Shown here: piece by piece, positions 52,570 to 63,707 of the stretch | How positions within the stretch are numbered: position 1 is the stretch's first letter | Layout: each line of letters begins with the position of its first letter | Source: Neonectria sp. B-13 | Taxonomy: Eukaryota > Ascomycota > Sordariomycetes > Hypocreales > Nectriaceae | Length of the DNA: 64,000 nt | Direction of reading: 5' to 3' | Assembly (NCBI GenBank): GCA_002682825.1 | Contig: NOKP01000031.1 | Span: 726,353 to 790,352 of the forward strand | Notes under the pieces: generated by a model | The model's database searches: none | Told to the model about the DNA's origin: nothing | Seen by the model: the letters and a program-made list of their open reading frames with translations, nothing else | Position numbers and translations under genes: made by a program

Positions 52570-54334
52570 ATGCGCGAGATTGTAAGTTTATCAGCCGACA
52601 AGGGCTAGAGCTCGAGCTACTGCACCCCAGGTCAACGTTTAGCAGGCATCTAGTCGTTGCTGACATCCCAATAGATTCATTCACAAACCGGTCAATGTGT
52701 ACGTACATCTATTCGTCCAAGACAGTTGCTTTGTGTTTATAACCTCAGGGTAATCAAATTGGCTCTGCATTTTGGTATGTCGATAGAGGTTTCGATCTAA
52801 AGGGTCCAGCATTATGCATGGCCCTAAACAACACACAACGTTAACTATTCCAACAGGCAGACCATCCACAAAGAGCACGGCCTGGACGCCGATGGCGTGT
52901 AAGCATGACCGTTGGCACAGTCATGACTCCATTCACTGACCTTGTCTCAGTTTCCGAGGAACACCAAATGTTCAATCTGAACACCTAGGCGTTTATTTCA
53001 ATGAAGTACGCCTAAACTGTTGTACCTGTACTGCTCTTCGCAGCTAATTCAGCGGGTGACTAGGCTTCCGGTCGCAAATATGTTCCACGCGCCGTCATGG
53101 TCGACCTGGAACCGGGTACGATGGACGTCATTCGCGCCGGTCCTAACGGTCGACTATTCCGCCCTGATAACTTCGTTTCTGGTCAATCCGGCGCTGGTAA
53201 CAACTGGGCCAAAGGTCACTACACAGAAGGGGCGGAGCTGATTGACCAAGTCCTTGACGTTGTGCGACGTGAAGCTGAGGGGTGTGATTGTCTCCAAGGA
53301 TTCCAAATCACACATTCTCTCGGTGGAGGCACAGGAGTTGGCATGGGCACGCTCTTAATCTCCAAAATACGCGAAGAAGTTTTTGATCGAATGATGGCCA
53401 CTTTTTCCATCCTGCCGTCACCCCGCGTTTCTGAGGTTGTTGTCGAGCCCTACAACGCCACTCTATCACTTCATCAGCTTGTCGAAAACTCGGAAAAGTG
53501 TTTCTGCATCGACAATGAGGCCTTGTACGATATCTGCAAAAGGACACTGAAACTAACCGATCCGACTTATGGGGACCTGAACCATCTCATTTCAGTAGTT
53601 ATGTTCGGCCTTACTACTTGACTCCGATTTCTAGGGCAGCTGAAGTCAACCTCCACAAACTGGCTGTTAATATGGTGCCATTTCTTCGTCTGCATTTCTT
53701 TACAGTGGGCTTCGCTCCCTTGACGAGTGCTTTGAGCCGATCTTTTCAGGCGGTTACTATCCCAGAACTTACCCAGCAACTGTTTGATCCGAAGAATGCA
53801 ATGGCTGCTTCCGATTTCCGTAACGGCCGGTTCTTGACTTGTTCAGTTATCTTGTCATTCCTTCTAACCTCCAACATGATGATTCCTACAATAACAGTCA
53901 GATAGCCGTGGCAAAGTAGGTATGAAGGAAGTGGAGGAACAAATCCGTCTTATCCAGAGCAATATAGATCTATCTATATATATATATATATCAGAGATAA
54001 AGGTTCGGCATATTTTGTAGACTGGATTCCTGACAACATCCAAACTGCACTTTGCTCCGTTCCCCCCTCTGGAATGAAGCTTTCGTCGACCTTTATCGGT
54101 AACTCGACTGCTATCCAGGAGCTCTTTAAACGCATCGGGGACCAATTCACTCTCATGTTTCGGAGAAACGCGTTTCTTCACTGGCATACTGGAGAAGGTA
54201 TGGACAAGATGGAGTTTACCGAGGCCGAGTCCAACATGCATGATCTTGTTGCTGAATATCAGCAATATCAAAAAGCCGGTGTTGACGATGATGAAGGGTA
54301 CGAAGAAAAAGAGCCGGTTGGTTTGGAGGAGTAA
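52570..54334 (+). pseudogene. Beta-tubulin paralogue, decaying
   Basis: The gene starts MREI (the autoregulatory tetrapeptide) at 52570 and has the typical fungal beta-tubulin exon pattern: a tiny first exon, then HSQTGQC, GNQIGSAF, IHKEHGLDADGV and RGTPNVQSEHLGVYF. The long exon carries [28 protein letters not shown] and the GTP motif GGGTGVG. Damage: TGA at about 53619 where the family has cysteine; a frameshift near 53645; and a (TA)n expansion at 53975-53992 that breaks the reading before YFVDWIPDN. The C-terminal third ([39 protein letters not shown]) then resumes to an acidic tail ending at 54334. Many substitutions versus normal beta-tubulin suggest long divergence. The main tubulin gene must be elsewhere. 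Confidence 0.85.
53975..53992. repeat. (TA)n microsatellite inside the tubulin relic
   Basis: A run of nine TA units lies within the beta-tubulin pseudogene, between the IRLIQSN and YFVDW segments, and adds about 40 bases of non-family sequence including a stop. Confidence 0.7.
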
Positions 54335-56288
54335 TCAATGGTTCATTGCTTTCTCTCTTCTGCAGTGGCTCGGTGCCATCTACGAGCTCTTTTTGCGACG
54401 ACATCTTGCCTTACTTTCTCCTCTTGAGAGCCATACTTTCGAAGTTGTCCGCGCTTTTAGATAGCACAGTGGTAACTAAATCAAAATGTGATCAAGTTCC
54501 AGGAGCCTCCTGAAATGAGTCCTTGAGCTGACCGCGAAATTAAAAGACATTACGAGGTATAGAATATCTGCGGCTGAAGGGGCAATCACTGACGACCGAC
54601 GGAGATATATTTGGACAGAAAGAAAACCTGACAGTGTATCTAGAAACTCTTCAGTCCTTTCGAGTTGATGTTGGAAACCAAATCCTAGTGTAACATTTTT
54701 TATTTGAAGTACCCGTGACGAAGACCGTAATACGAAGTGCGCATAAGAAGAGTTGGTTAGTAGGCCCAGTCTGAATACCACAATCCGCTGCCATCATGAA
54801 GCTATTGTCAAGGCCAATTAAAAGACAAAATAGATGATCATATATTGAGGCGCCGTGATGTGTAAAGAAGAAAGGTCAAGTGGTTACGACGGATAGACGC
54901 ATTCGGCTTCCCCAGAAGGGTTCGACTTCTAGAACCCCTGGTGAAGATGAGAACCTTACGGTTGCGAGACATGATTTTATTTTTACTCTACACTCGCACT
55001 CAGTTTCAGGGGTTTCAAGATACGCTACACCCGAGACGCCCCATCCCACCGCAACCCCACTAACCAGTCAAGACCAAGCTAGAGTTGACGGGTCGTGTAT
55101 CTCTTGCATCTACTCTTTCGAGGATTGCTAACAAATCATTGACATCGATAATGTTGATGCTGACTATTTTACCTGGTTTGAGACGAGCTGGTTAACGGAG
55201 GAAGGGGGCTAACGCCGGACCGTACCATACACGATTAAGAGCTTCGCGATCAGCACAGTGGAGAGCTATAATAGGGGGTATGGGGGATCTGACACGTGGC
55301 TGTACAAGGGATGGGGAGCTTCACCAAGGCTTCTTCGTGGACTTTCGCCCCTCGTCGTAGGTTTGGCAGGGTCCGCTAAGAACTATCAAGAAACCCCACT
55401 CCTCTATAGCCTATTGCTCCGCTCTCAGTTGGCCGCAGCAGCTAAACGACGACTAACCTTCAACTCTAAATCCTTTTAATATTTATCTCTTAAATACTCC
55501 CGTATTCTTTTAAGACTCGCGCCTACAAACCGGCACGTTAACGCAGTCATACTACTCTCCAAAACAAATATACAGCGGACTACAATCAATTCTAATTGCC
55601 AGCTAATCCATGTCTTATAAACATAGAAAAAACTCCCTACATAAATAGTATTGCAGGAAACTAGCAGACGCAAGGCACAGATGTCAGCAGGGACATTCAA
55701 ATATAAGGCGTACGGGGCGCGAACCTTGGTCCTTGGGTTTATAGGTGGAGCCAGAGGGTCGGCTAGAGTTGGGTTGTAAGGTTGGCAGTGGTACGGCTTG
55801 CCAGGGGGCATTAAGTGTCGAAAAGGGTATGAATCTACCGCGAATTCAACCGAAAACGGACAGTTTACCCTCTATAATAATATACTCCTGATAAGACAGA
55901 ACAATTAAGAGTCAGGTGGAAACACTGCAGGGAGCAGGATGCAAGCAGTTGCAAGTGAATGCAGACAAGAAATCTATTGCAAGTAGATTACCCTGCCATG
56001 TTTCCTCTAGGGACCATTTATCTACCGTCTTTGACATTCTATCCACCAACGTTCTTGCGGCGGAGTAGAGAGACCAGAGACTTGTCCTCGAGCGTACAGA
56101 GAAATAGAAAAGAAGCCGAACCATATGAACAATGGATCATCCAGGGCCTCAGGAATAGATCACGTGGTCCTTTCTCCCCGGCTATCCTAGGATCGCCAGA
56201 CTCGCCATCCTTCTCGGACTTGTTCAAGTTGGCCAGACCAGTTGACAAGAAATTGAGGTCAGGCAAAGCCGAGAGGTTCGCGAGCCGT
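54335..56288. other. Gene-poor, partly AT-rich region
   Basis: About 2 kb with only short open frames (for example 54880-55131 plus and 55476-55811 minus) that resemble nothing known to me. Low GC between 55480 and 55690 suggests degraded repeat sequence. Confidence 0.45.
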
Positions 56289-57005
56289 TTAGATAGGAGT
56301 AACGTCAACCCAGAAGCGAGTGTCGTCAGACTTGTACTTGGGGTCAGAGTCGATCTGGCTCTGGATCCACTCGACAGACTCCCGATAGAATTTGATGTCT
56401 TTGGTGTCGGGGTTGTCCAAGCCGGTAGCACCATTACGGTGCCCAGCGAACCACTTCTGGTAGCCATAGTAATTCTGGCAGTCCCATCGGGAGGCGACAT
56501 CCGCATAAATGTCAGAGCTGCGAATTGTTAGAGGTGTATCTCAGGCACTGGATAGCTGACTGCTACTTACTTCAGCTTAGCACCATTGTTCCACTGATCT
56601 TCGCTCTGGCCTTTGAATCCAGCGCGAGAGGCGCAGACGCGGAGCATACCCCAGTTAACCTTAAACACACCGAAGTTGGCAGCGTCACGAGTCTTGCCAT
56701 CACCTAGGAATAGTATTAGTAAGGCGCCGATCGTGATAGAAGACTGAAATGCGGAGAAGAGGGTTTGAAGGCATCGCGCAAATTCCAGAAATATCCGAGT
56801 TGCTTCACTCACCATACTTGTAGCTGGTTTGCATGTGCTCATCCTCAAGCATAGCAATGGCGAGATCCAGAGTGTTTCCACCAGCGTTCAAAATGGCTTG
56901 CTTACGGGCGCCCAGGCCAAGAATGGTGGAATGGCCACGATCTCCAGGGGCGGCCATGGCAACAGCGGCCAGGTAGAAAACGGTGAATACATTGGTTAAA
57001 TGCAT
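56289..57005 (-). CDS. Small secreted fungal protein of unknown function
   Basis: Three exons, about 57005-56813, 56703-56571 and 56517-56289, give 184 residues with matching phases. A signal peptide is evident (MHLTNVFTVFYLAAVAMAAP). The mature part reads AILNAGGNTLDLAIAMLEDE, then DAANFGVFKVNWGMLRVC, then WFAGHRNGATGLDN and DDTRFWVDVTPI. I remember similar secreted proteins of this length in many ascomycetes, with the same blocks conserved, but I know no assigned reaction; the layout is loosely reminiscent of small muramidase-like folds. It appears intact, unlike the genes before it. A wall-directed or host-interaction role is possible but not shown. Confidence 0.75.
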
Positions 57006-58676
57006 GGCGAACTAGTGATGGAAGCCGGTGGTGTTGCGGAAATGGAAGAGAATATTGCGTAGAGGTGGTGAAGACTCTTATGCTGATTGCTGTGATGGCT
57101 GGTGGTGAGAGAGACTTGGACCACGGCAGAAGATATCTTATATAGCAGCTCAGGGCTTTTTTGATGATTGCGAGACAGGGACATTTCGAAAACGTCGGCA
57201 TGGTCCCTGTGCGCCACGGTCCACGGACAGACATCCTCCGAACTCGATGCAGGTATAGTCCATTTGTGATCCTTGAACTTAGTCACGAGCTAATGCGACT
57301 GGCAGGGATAATTGTGTGAAGGAGCCTCTGGAGGGTTTAGCAGCCCACCTCCTCCAACTAGGATTTTCTTGTTTCTGGGGTCATGGCTATAGTTTGTCTA
57401 GACCAAATGAGAGGAGTTTCTTCCAAGAGTACGAGGGAGCTGGATCTGTGGCAATGGAAGCCGATTGCGCCAGAATTGCCATTTACTCGGAACTGGGTCA
57501 TGATGCGAGCGGGGGACACCGTTCCCTACACCTGAGGGTTGCCGGTAAATGGGTGATGGAAAGGACGGGTCATAATCTTTGGTAGATTTAGATCATCTAC
57601 TCCCCTCTCAAGATGATGGCTTGGAAAAGGACGGATCTAGAACACCGTTTTCCCGCCCGCGCTCTCCACGCAATTTACCCTTGTGAAGAGACAAAACCGG
57701 GCCTAGCAACGGTTATATTCCAAAGTTACAAGTATCTGATACGGAATAACCTAAGTATTCCACTAAAATAGATTAGGTGCATCCGAGGACTTGAAATAGT
57801 AGTGTATTCGACAATCACCTTTGTGTAGACGGATGACGAACTCAAAATCATTCTCGGTCCGGATGGACCTCACCCGTGACCAATTCTGGCAACGGGTCTC
57901 TACCCGATACCTCTGCATGTACTCTTCAAGAAACTACATGCAGGGGTGTCAAGAGAAGGTTGAGAAATTTCCTGGGTGGGTGGTGGGAGGTGGGGTGATA
58001 CACCAACTTCTCCGGGTGCTCCGGATACGCTCTATTCGCCGTTAGAACACCCTTGGTAGATTGGAAGCATTCACGAACCTTTTTGAAGAAATTGGCATTC
58101 CCTCCACCCTACAGTTGGACCACAATCTTGACGGCGTTCACCCATTGGCTCACCAGATGGTAACAGCAACAGCACTTTGCAGTCGGGTGGAAGCTCTAAT
58201 AAGATGAGGGTTAAATATGGAGAATAACCACCCTGGGTTGGTGATCAAAGAGGGCAAACAGTACTGGCAGTAACAGCCTTGTCAAGCTGCATATTCTCGC
58301 TGATTCGATTGGCCTGCTCTGGCTTTGTCTTCTCCATGATGGGGTTAAACTGGGCGGAGTTGAGGGGTTCAAAGCTCTGGGCACAAACATTTGCTATCCC
58401 TTTACTTAATCGTTGATTGTGCAGCTGCGTTCGAGCCCCATCACGTGTGGGAAGGGAACAAAGGGAATTGTAGGAGAAGAAGGCTCGGGGTTCCCCTCCA
58501 TTCTGAGCGGCAGGCTACGCTCCAAGACAGACTGGAATGTAGTTCATTCACAGTAACAGATATTCTTCTTTTGTTCAATAGGAGCTTGGATGAAGTGAAT
58601 CAGGAGTGGGATTTTATTTATGCTGGGCCTGCGGCAACTGGCAAAGCTCCCAAAAGAGGGCTGCCCAAGCCAGGTT
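57006..58676. other. Intergenic with faint coding trace
   Basis: About 1.7 kb with no intact gene. Plus strand 58064-58208 has a coding-like frame (AFTNLFEEIGIPSTLQLDHN, then VHPLAHQMVTATALCSRVEA) ending in TGA, without start or recognisable family. An inverted repeat (CTGCATGTA/TACATGCAG) flanks 57912-57946. Confidence 0.4.
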
Positions 58677-59384
58677 CTATGGAAATACATGGGTTGAGAT
58701 TTGCTTTCCACTCTCATCATATCGCTTTGGGATGACGTTCAGAATGCCGTCAATATCCCTGGGTTCGTAATCCAAAACTGAGGCGCCTTGAATGAGCACA
58801 TCAAGCCCGAAGTTTTCCTTCAACCAGTGGGAAAACATATCCATACCAGCGACCGCGCCACCGCCTGTCCAAATATTCCCATCTACAACCCACTTCTTAT
58901 CATTCGTCCACTTGACTTTGGGATAGCGCTGCTGCACCAACTTGTATACCACATTGTTGACGGTTGCATTCTTTCCGTCCAACACGCCAGTGGATGCCAC
59001 AACGCAGGCTCCAGTACAGTTAGTGAAGAGAAGCTTTCCGGCTGCAACGTGGCGTCGGATGAAGTCGGCATGCTTGGGATGCAGCTCAAAGTTGACAGGG
59101 TCGGGCCCTCCAACCAAGAGACAGTCCAGTTCGGGGCACTCATCCACCGTCGTGCTGGGCACCAGGGTGATGGAGCTCGAGAGTAGGGGGACGGGCTCGA
59201 GGGTGATGCCAATGTGGTGAAAGACAAACTCTGGCGCACGAGAAATCGTTTCCTCCGTCACAGATGTGAAGGGACTCAGCGCTTGTATGTAAGCTTTGCT
59301 CGAGGAGTTCAAGAGGTCCGTTGGCCCCAACACGTCGATGGTCTGGTAGTCAAAGAGGAGACAACCAAAGTGAATGGGAGCCAT
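58677..59384 (-). CDS. DJ-1/PfpI (ThiJ) family protein
   Basis: A single 235-codon frame. The fold is a class I glutamine-amidotransferase-like domain: FGCLLFDYQTIDVLGP at the start (with the acidic residue position), DCLLVGGPDPVNF in the middle and the nucleophile elbow LLFTNCTGACVVASTG with Cys123. WVVDGNIWTGGGAVAGMDM follows, which matches the isonitrile-hydratase/AraC-type branch common in fungi. Members include chaperone-like proteases, glyoxalase III-type enzymes and isonitrile hydratases, so the reaction is open. It has no signal peptide and is probably cytosolic. No functional link to neighbours was found. Confidence 0.88.
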   Translation of the reverse strand: MAPIHFGCLLFDYQTIDVLGPTDLLNSSSKAYIQALSPFTSVTEETISRAPEFVFHHIGITLEPVPLLSSSITLVPSTTVDECPELDCLLVGGPDPVNFELHPKHADFIRRHVAAGKLLFTNCTGACVVASTGVLDGKNATVNNVVYKLVQQRYPKVKWTNDKKWVVDGNIWTGGGAVAGMDMFSHWLKENFGLDVLIQGASVLDYEPRDIDGILNVIPKRYDESGKQISTHVFP

Positions 59385-60312
59385 GTTGAAAGCGTGTTTG
59401 TCAACAAACGAATAATGTTCTTGAATACAGAAGATCTAGTCACGAGATTGAAGCTCTCAATAATGACCTCGCCTTTGTTTGGGATCATCAGGCAGATCTT
59501 GGGTGTCTTATATGAGGATTGAAGTAGGAGGTATCCACAACCTAGACAGGGATGCCATGGAGCTTCGGTACCATGTTGCCCCGTAGCAATGTACATGTAT
59601 CCGAGCGGCGTCGGTACTTGACGGGCAAAATATAAGGTAAATGATGAGGGGAAAATAAGTTGGAAAGAGAAAAAAATCAGCGTTGTTGAATTAAGTACTG
59701 TCATCAACTCTGAAAATTAATATATCCAACTGGAAATGTGTGGGCAGTATTGAACAATAGCAACCCCCCTGTTTGGAATACCTAAACCAAAATAACAGCC
59801 GAAAGTAGTCGGATCTTGCAGTTGAATTCATCCGATCCCGACGGCAATACCCCACAGATCAACAGGGGAATCTGATTGACAAGTCCAAGCGAAAACCCTG
59901 ACTCAGTTTGTGCCCACTATCAATCCTCTCCGTCATCGGCATGATCGGCCCTGTCTTCCCAGATCGTCTCTTTCTAAGACATTAAACAAAAACATCTTTC
60001 TTTGCGTATAGACAATAGCGCGCTGGTTCGCACTTACGGGTGGCACGGCAGGACATCTTGCCTTTAACTTCCCGGAGATGAGACAAGAAATCAATGCCAA
60101 AACGCAAGATTACATGTGAGGTATTTAAACACTAAGAGTTGTCCCAATCTGAAAATGGCAAACTTCACCACACATGGAGACTGTGATTCTCCGCTGCTCA
60201 CCTCAAGAATGTGAGATTCAAGTGACAGCTTGAAATGTCTTAGCGTTCTCACAAAACTATGCCTTCCACTCTATTTGAATCACCATGAGGGTTCTCCTCC
60301 CATCGCAGAACC
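59385..60312. other. Intergenic, no gene seen
   Basis: This 930-base gap lies between the promoter of the DJ-1-like gene and the 3' end of the methyltransferase gene. Open frames are short and unconvincing. Confidence 0.45.
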
Positions 60313-61998
60313 TCACGAGGCAGGAGGCTTTCGAGCCCAGACGGCCTTTTGCCGAAAGTAGGCGTGGATCACTTTCGATCGAATTTCCCGTCGGTAGTGA
60401 GCGCCAAATACAGCAATCTCCTCCTTAGACCAGCCTAACAAATTTGCAATGAAGGTGAGAGTGCCTTCAATGTCCTGTAGAATGGCTGCTTGGAAATACT
60501 GACCAGCCTCTTTGAGGACGGCATCTTTGGACCATCCGCCGATGGGAACCTAAGGTTCAGGGCAGTCAATCGTCTGTAGCCTTGAGAATGATAGGTTTAA
60601 AGTGAATGCATGGAGACTCACCTTGAGGTTCTCCTCGCTAATGTCCACGAATCCTGCAGCTTCCATTCCCTTCTTCTGCACATCATCCTCCAGAACGGAA
60701 AACGGCCTTCCAAGCTTGCGTCCTCCTTCGAAAAAGATTTTCCCCCACTGGCTCATGGCGCTGGCATCATGGACAGAACCATCGTCACTGTCAATAACCG
60801 GTGAGCCTTCGTAGCTCTCGATATATCCGCCAGGCTTCAGGCATCTATATGCTTGCTTGAAGAGGTCCGGCCAGTCGACGATGCTTCCGACTAAGAAACG
60901 CATGTGGACGTAGTCGAGAGAATTCTCTTCAAAAGTCCACTCCTGCGTGCAGTCATCGATTTGGCTGATGAATGTTAAGACCAAGACGTTGGTGTTAAGG
61001 TCGGGCAGAGGGGTTCTTGATTCTCACAATTCAAGGTTAGCCGGAACCCAGCTTGGTTGAATGGGCGAAACGTCAGTGCCAATCACAGTTGTGTTCGGAT
61101 ATTCGTCCGCAAAATCGCTGTGAAGACTGATCAGACGTTTAATTCAGACGAAAAAGGCCAAATGCAGGTATACATTGCCCAAATGCCTATCATGAGTTCG
61201 TCGTTGTCAGCCTTTGGAACCTGGCACCCAGGACAAATGGTCCTTCATACCTGTTCCTGTTCCAATGTCGGCAACCTTCTGTGTGTAGTCAAAGAGTCAG
61301 TAATCCGGGGCTACGTCTTGAATTCGTACAGGAGACGTACCTGTATATCCTTCTTTAACGGTGCCTTGTGGAGCTTTCCATCCAACAACAATGTTATGAC
61401 GTGATGACTACAAAAGCAATGAGTGTGGGTGTCCCCTATCGTGGTATACCACAGACCCCCAAACCCAAACTCACTTAATATCCAGCGCCTCATTTGATTG
61501 ATCATCGTTCGTAACCCTGTCGCTGCATGTCAGTGCTTACAAAGCTCCAGTGACTTCTCAATCACAGAGCGCGATGAGATCAGAAAAGATTGCACCAACC
61601 AGTACTGGGCATTGCCCTGGTCGCTGTGGTAACTTCTTCCGTTAATCGTTCTATAATGAAGTATGGAGGAAGATAGCGATGCGGTGGAGCTGTCATTTTC
61701 ACCAAACGCTGAGTCGTGGTCTTCCTCATCAGTCTCAGGCTGTTCAGGTCCCATTATTAGTTAGTTCCGTGCAAACTCTCTCGCCATTTGATATCATCCA
61801 GATATGACGCACCTCAGCCAATTGCGTCCAATATTGTGCCGGAAGAAGACCAGCTTCAGGTTCATCCACTGGCACCGTGGTTGACACGGGTTCCTGGTTG
61901 TCTGCCACGGCGGTGGCCGGCTCGGCGTGGCTCTCGGTTGGTGGGGGTTCATTTACTACGTCGCCGGCGAGCTTCCGTGCAGATTCAGGTTCCGACAT
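60313..61998 (-). CDS. SAM-dependent methyltransferase, LaeA-like fungal family
   Basis: Many short exons. Exon 1 (61998-61813, [12 protein letters not shown]...) joins at QLAE to [13 protein letters not shown]. Later exons give [40 protein letters not shown] and VADIGTGT. A 13-nt micro-exon (61186-61174) supplies GIWAI, then [40 protein letters not shown] and [13 protein letters not shown] follow, and the tail ends in [18 protein letters not shown] and KPPAS. Motif I (DIGTGTGIW) and the acidic end of strand 2 (GTDVSP) bind SAM. This is a large fungal family including LaeA relatives and secondary-metabolite methyltransferases; the substrate cannot be told. The long acidic, serine-rich N-terminus is usual for it. 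It looks intact after splicing. Confidence 0.87.
61174..61186 (-). other. 13-nt micro-exon of the methyltransferase gene
   Basis: Between introns ending CATGATAG and starting GTATACC, the 13 bases code for the end of Gly, Ile-Trp-Ala and the start of Ile. Only with this exon does motif I read GTGTGIWAIDFAD; without it the frame and motif fail. It is a strong case of a micro-exon that automatic annotation could miss. Confidence 0.8.
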
Positions 61999-62523
61999 TT
62001 TGTCAACCAAACCCCAAATTTGAAGGGTGTGCAGGTAGCCAAGATAATACCAAAAACAACGGCATGAGCTTCGCCATTTGTACAACCAGAGAAGCGGGGT
62101 AAGATCATGCCATCTGTTCCTATCTGCAAGATGCCAAGTATCAATGTCGCAGGGGTTGTCATCACATGCCCCTGTCTATGTTGCATTTTCCCCCTATCTG
62201 AAGTCGTGAAGCTAACCGAGTATCGGTTGCAAAGCTCTGGGGGACCTATCAGTTCGGCTCAATTCTTGCCGCCTGAATAGTGAATGTAGACCTGGGTTAA
62301 GATAAGGCTCCAGACATTGTTCAGGTGAATTATGAACTATAATTTTTGACCACTTTCTGACTGAAGGAGGGCGCCTCTATCCTTGGACACCTGCTCGAGG
62401 CTCCAGGCTTAACAACGAGCACGCAATACAACATCAAACAAAAACGATTTGATCTAATCATTAATGATGTGACACATTGGCTACATATTAACTATTGCGA
62501 GACAAAGGTAAATTCCATCCTCA
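61999..62523. other. Short intergenic region
   Basis: This 525-base gap lies between the methyltransferase promoter and the end of the PAP2 gene. No gene was seen. Confidence 0.45.
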
Positions 62524-63707
62524 TTAGACATAATCCTCCGGTCCCCTAGCTCTACCTCCCACAGCTCTTCGGGGAATCGTTGGAGTCATTTGATGGTCGT
62601 TGGGACCGTCGTGGTGATGGTCGTTGGGACCGTCGTGGTGATGATGCTTGTCCGTGACATGGCTACCGCCAAAGCCCCCCCAGCCAGCTTTTCTAGTGAA
62701 GACAGCATCGGCCAACTCAGCGCCCTCGACAGCGTACATGAACGGCGAGCCACGGTTCAGGGGTATATGGTTAAACCTCCAGTCCCATACAGCAGCATAC
62801 GTCATTCTGTACGACGAGAACGCCATCATTGTGCCAATCACGGCACCAGCTACAACGTCGTACCAGTTGTGGAACTTGTCGATGGTCAGGGCACCTCCGA
62901 TCAGGACAGCGCCAAGAACAGGGGCGTAGACGAGGATGAGTTTCCACATCGCCGGGTGATAGTTAGAAAAGACCTTGAGCTTTGCGTTAAGATAGAGGTA
63001 CAGGTAGATGAAGCCGGCAAATGCCGCAGTAGTGTGGCCGCTGGGAAAAGCTTCGAGACTGTCGTCGATCTGATCAGGATCGCCCGTGCAGATTTCCTTT
63101 GTGTAAAATATCTGCTGGAAACCCTTGTGATTGTAGCCCTTGTCGTTGGCCAGGCTGATATCCGGCTTACAAACATCTAGGAAGTGTGGACGCAGGCCTC
63201 CGATAAGCCACTTGACGAAAACCTGAAAGACGGCAGCCGCAATGAGCGAGTACAGTAGACCAAGAACGGCGTTGTTCACATCCCAGAAGGAGCGGATCCG
63301 GATCTGCATGAGAAGGATAATGACGATTGGGATAACGCTGGCCAAGAAGGCGGCGAGCCAGATGGGGATGACTTCGTCTCTCAGAGGAAATGCGAAGTCG
63401 GGGTAAACAACTTCGCCATCGGAAAAAGTCACAGCAAAGGATCTTGATGGTGCTGGGTGTGCGTTGTAAACCTGCAAAGGTGGTCAGATGATTGACTGAT
63501 GGATAGTTCGTTGGAATGACTTACTCCGAGCCCGACCGCGCCCATGAGAGCCATTGTGAGAATATCCAGCCAAGTGTGCTTCAGCCACTGTCCGAAACTT
63601 GGCCGCGTAGCCATGCTGTACGGTTCATGATGGCGTCTTTTCGACCGAGACACGACTTTTGCGTTCCCTGGAGCCGCTTGCTCGCTCTTACGATTGAAGA
63701 AGCGCAT
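62524..63707 (-). CDS. PAP2-type lipid phosphate phosphatase (DPP1/LPP-like)
   Basis: Two exons, 63707-63525 and 63471-62524, joined in phase 0 (GAVGLG to VYNAHPAPS), give 376 residues. The PAP2 motifs are present: KWLIGGLRP (KX6RP), FPSGHTT (PSGH) and a C-terminal FHNWYDVVAG with the catalytic His and Asp. About six membrane segments are seen: one in exon 1, and others at PIWLAAFLASVIPIVIILLM, LGLLYSLIAAAVFQVF and after PSGH. Such enzymes remove phosphate from phosphatidate, diacylglycerol pyrophosphate or lysophosphatidate in vacuolar or ER membranes. The C-terminal tail is cytosolic and has two tandem copies of an HHHDGPND unit coded by a direct DNA repeat (about 62590-62650). It looks intact. 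Confidence 0.92.
62590..62650 (-). repeat. Short tandem repeat in the PAP2 tail
   Basis: Two near-identical 24-base units (TGGTCGTTGGGACCGTCGTGG on plus) code for the His/Asp-rich HHHDGPNDH repeats at the C-terminus. Copy number may vary between strains. Confidence 0.7.

Noticed and set aside
53041..53085. Apparent TAG stop at the start of the long tubulin exon
   Set aside because: A later acceptor (GGTGACTAG) places this TAG at the intron end, so it is not a lesion; the true lesions are further downstream.
56289..57005. Secreted protein as a toxin or known enzyme
   Set aside because: Only a signal peptide and conserved blocks of an unnamed fungal family are visible; no catalytic motif supports a toxin or named hydrolase.
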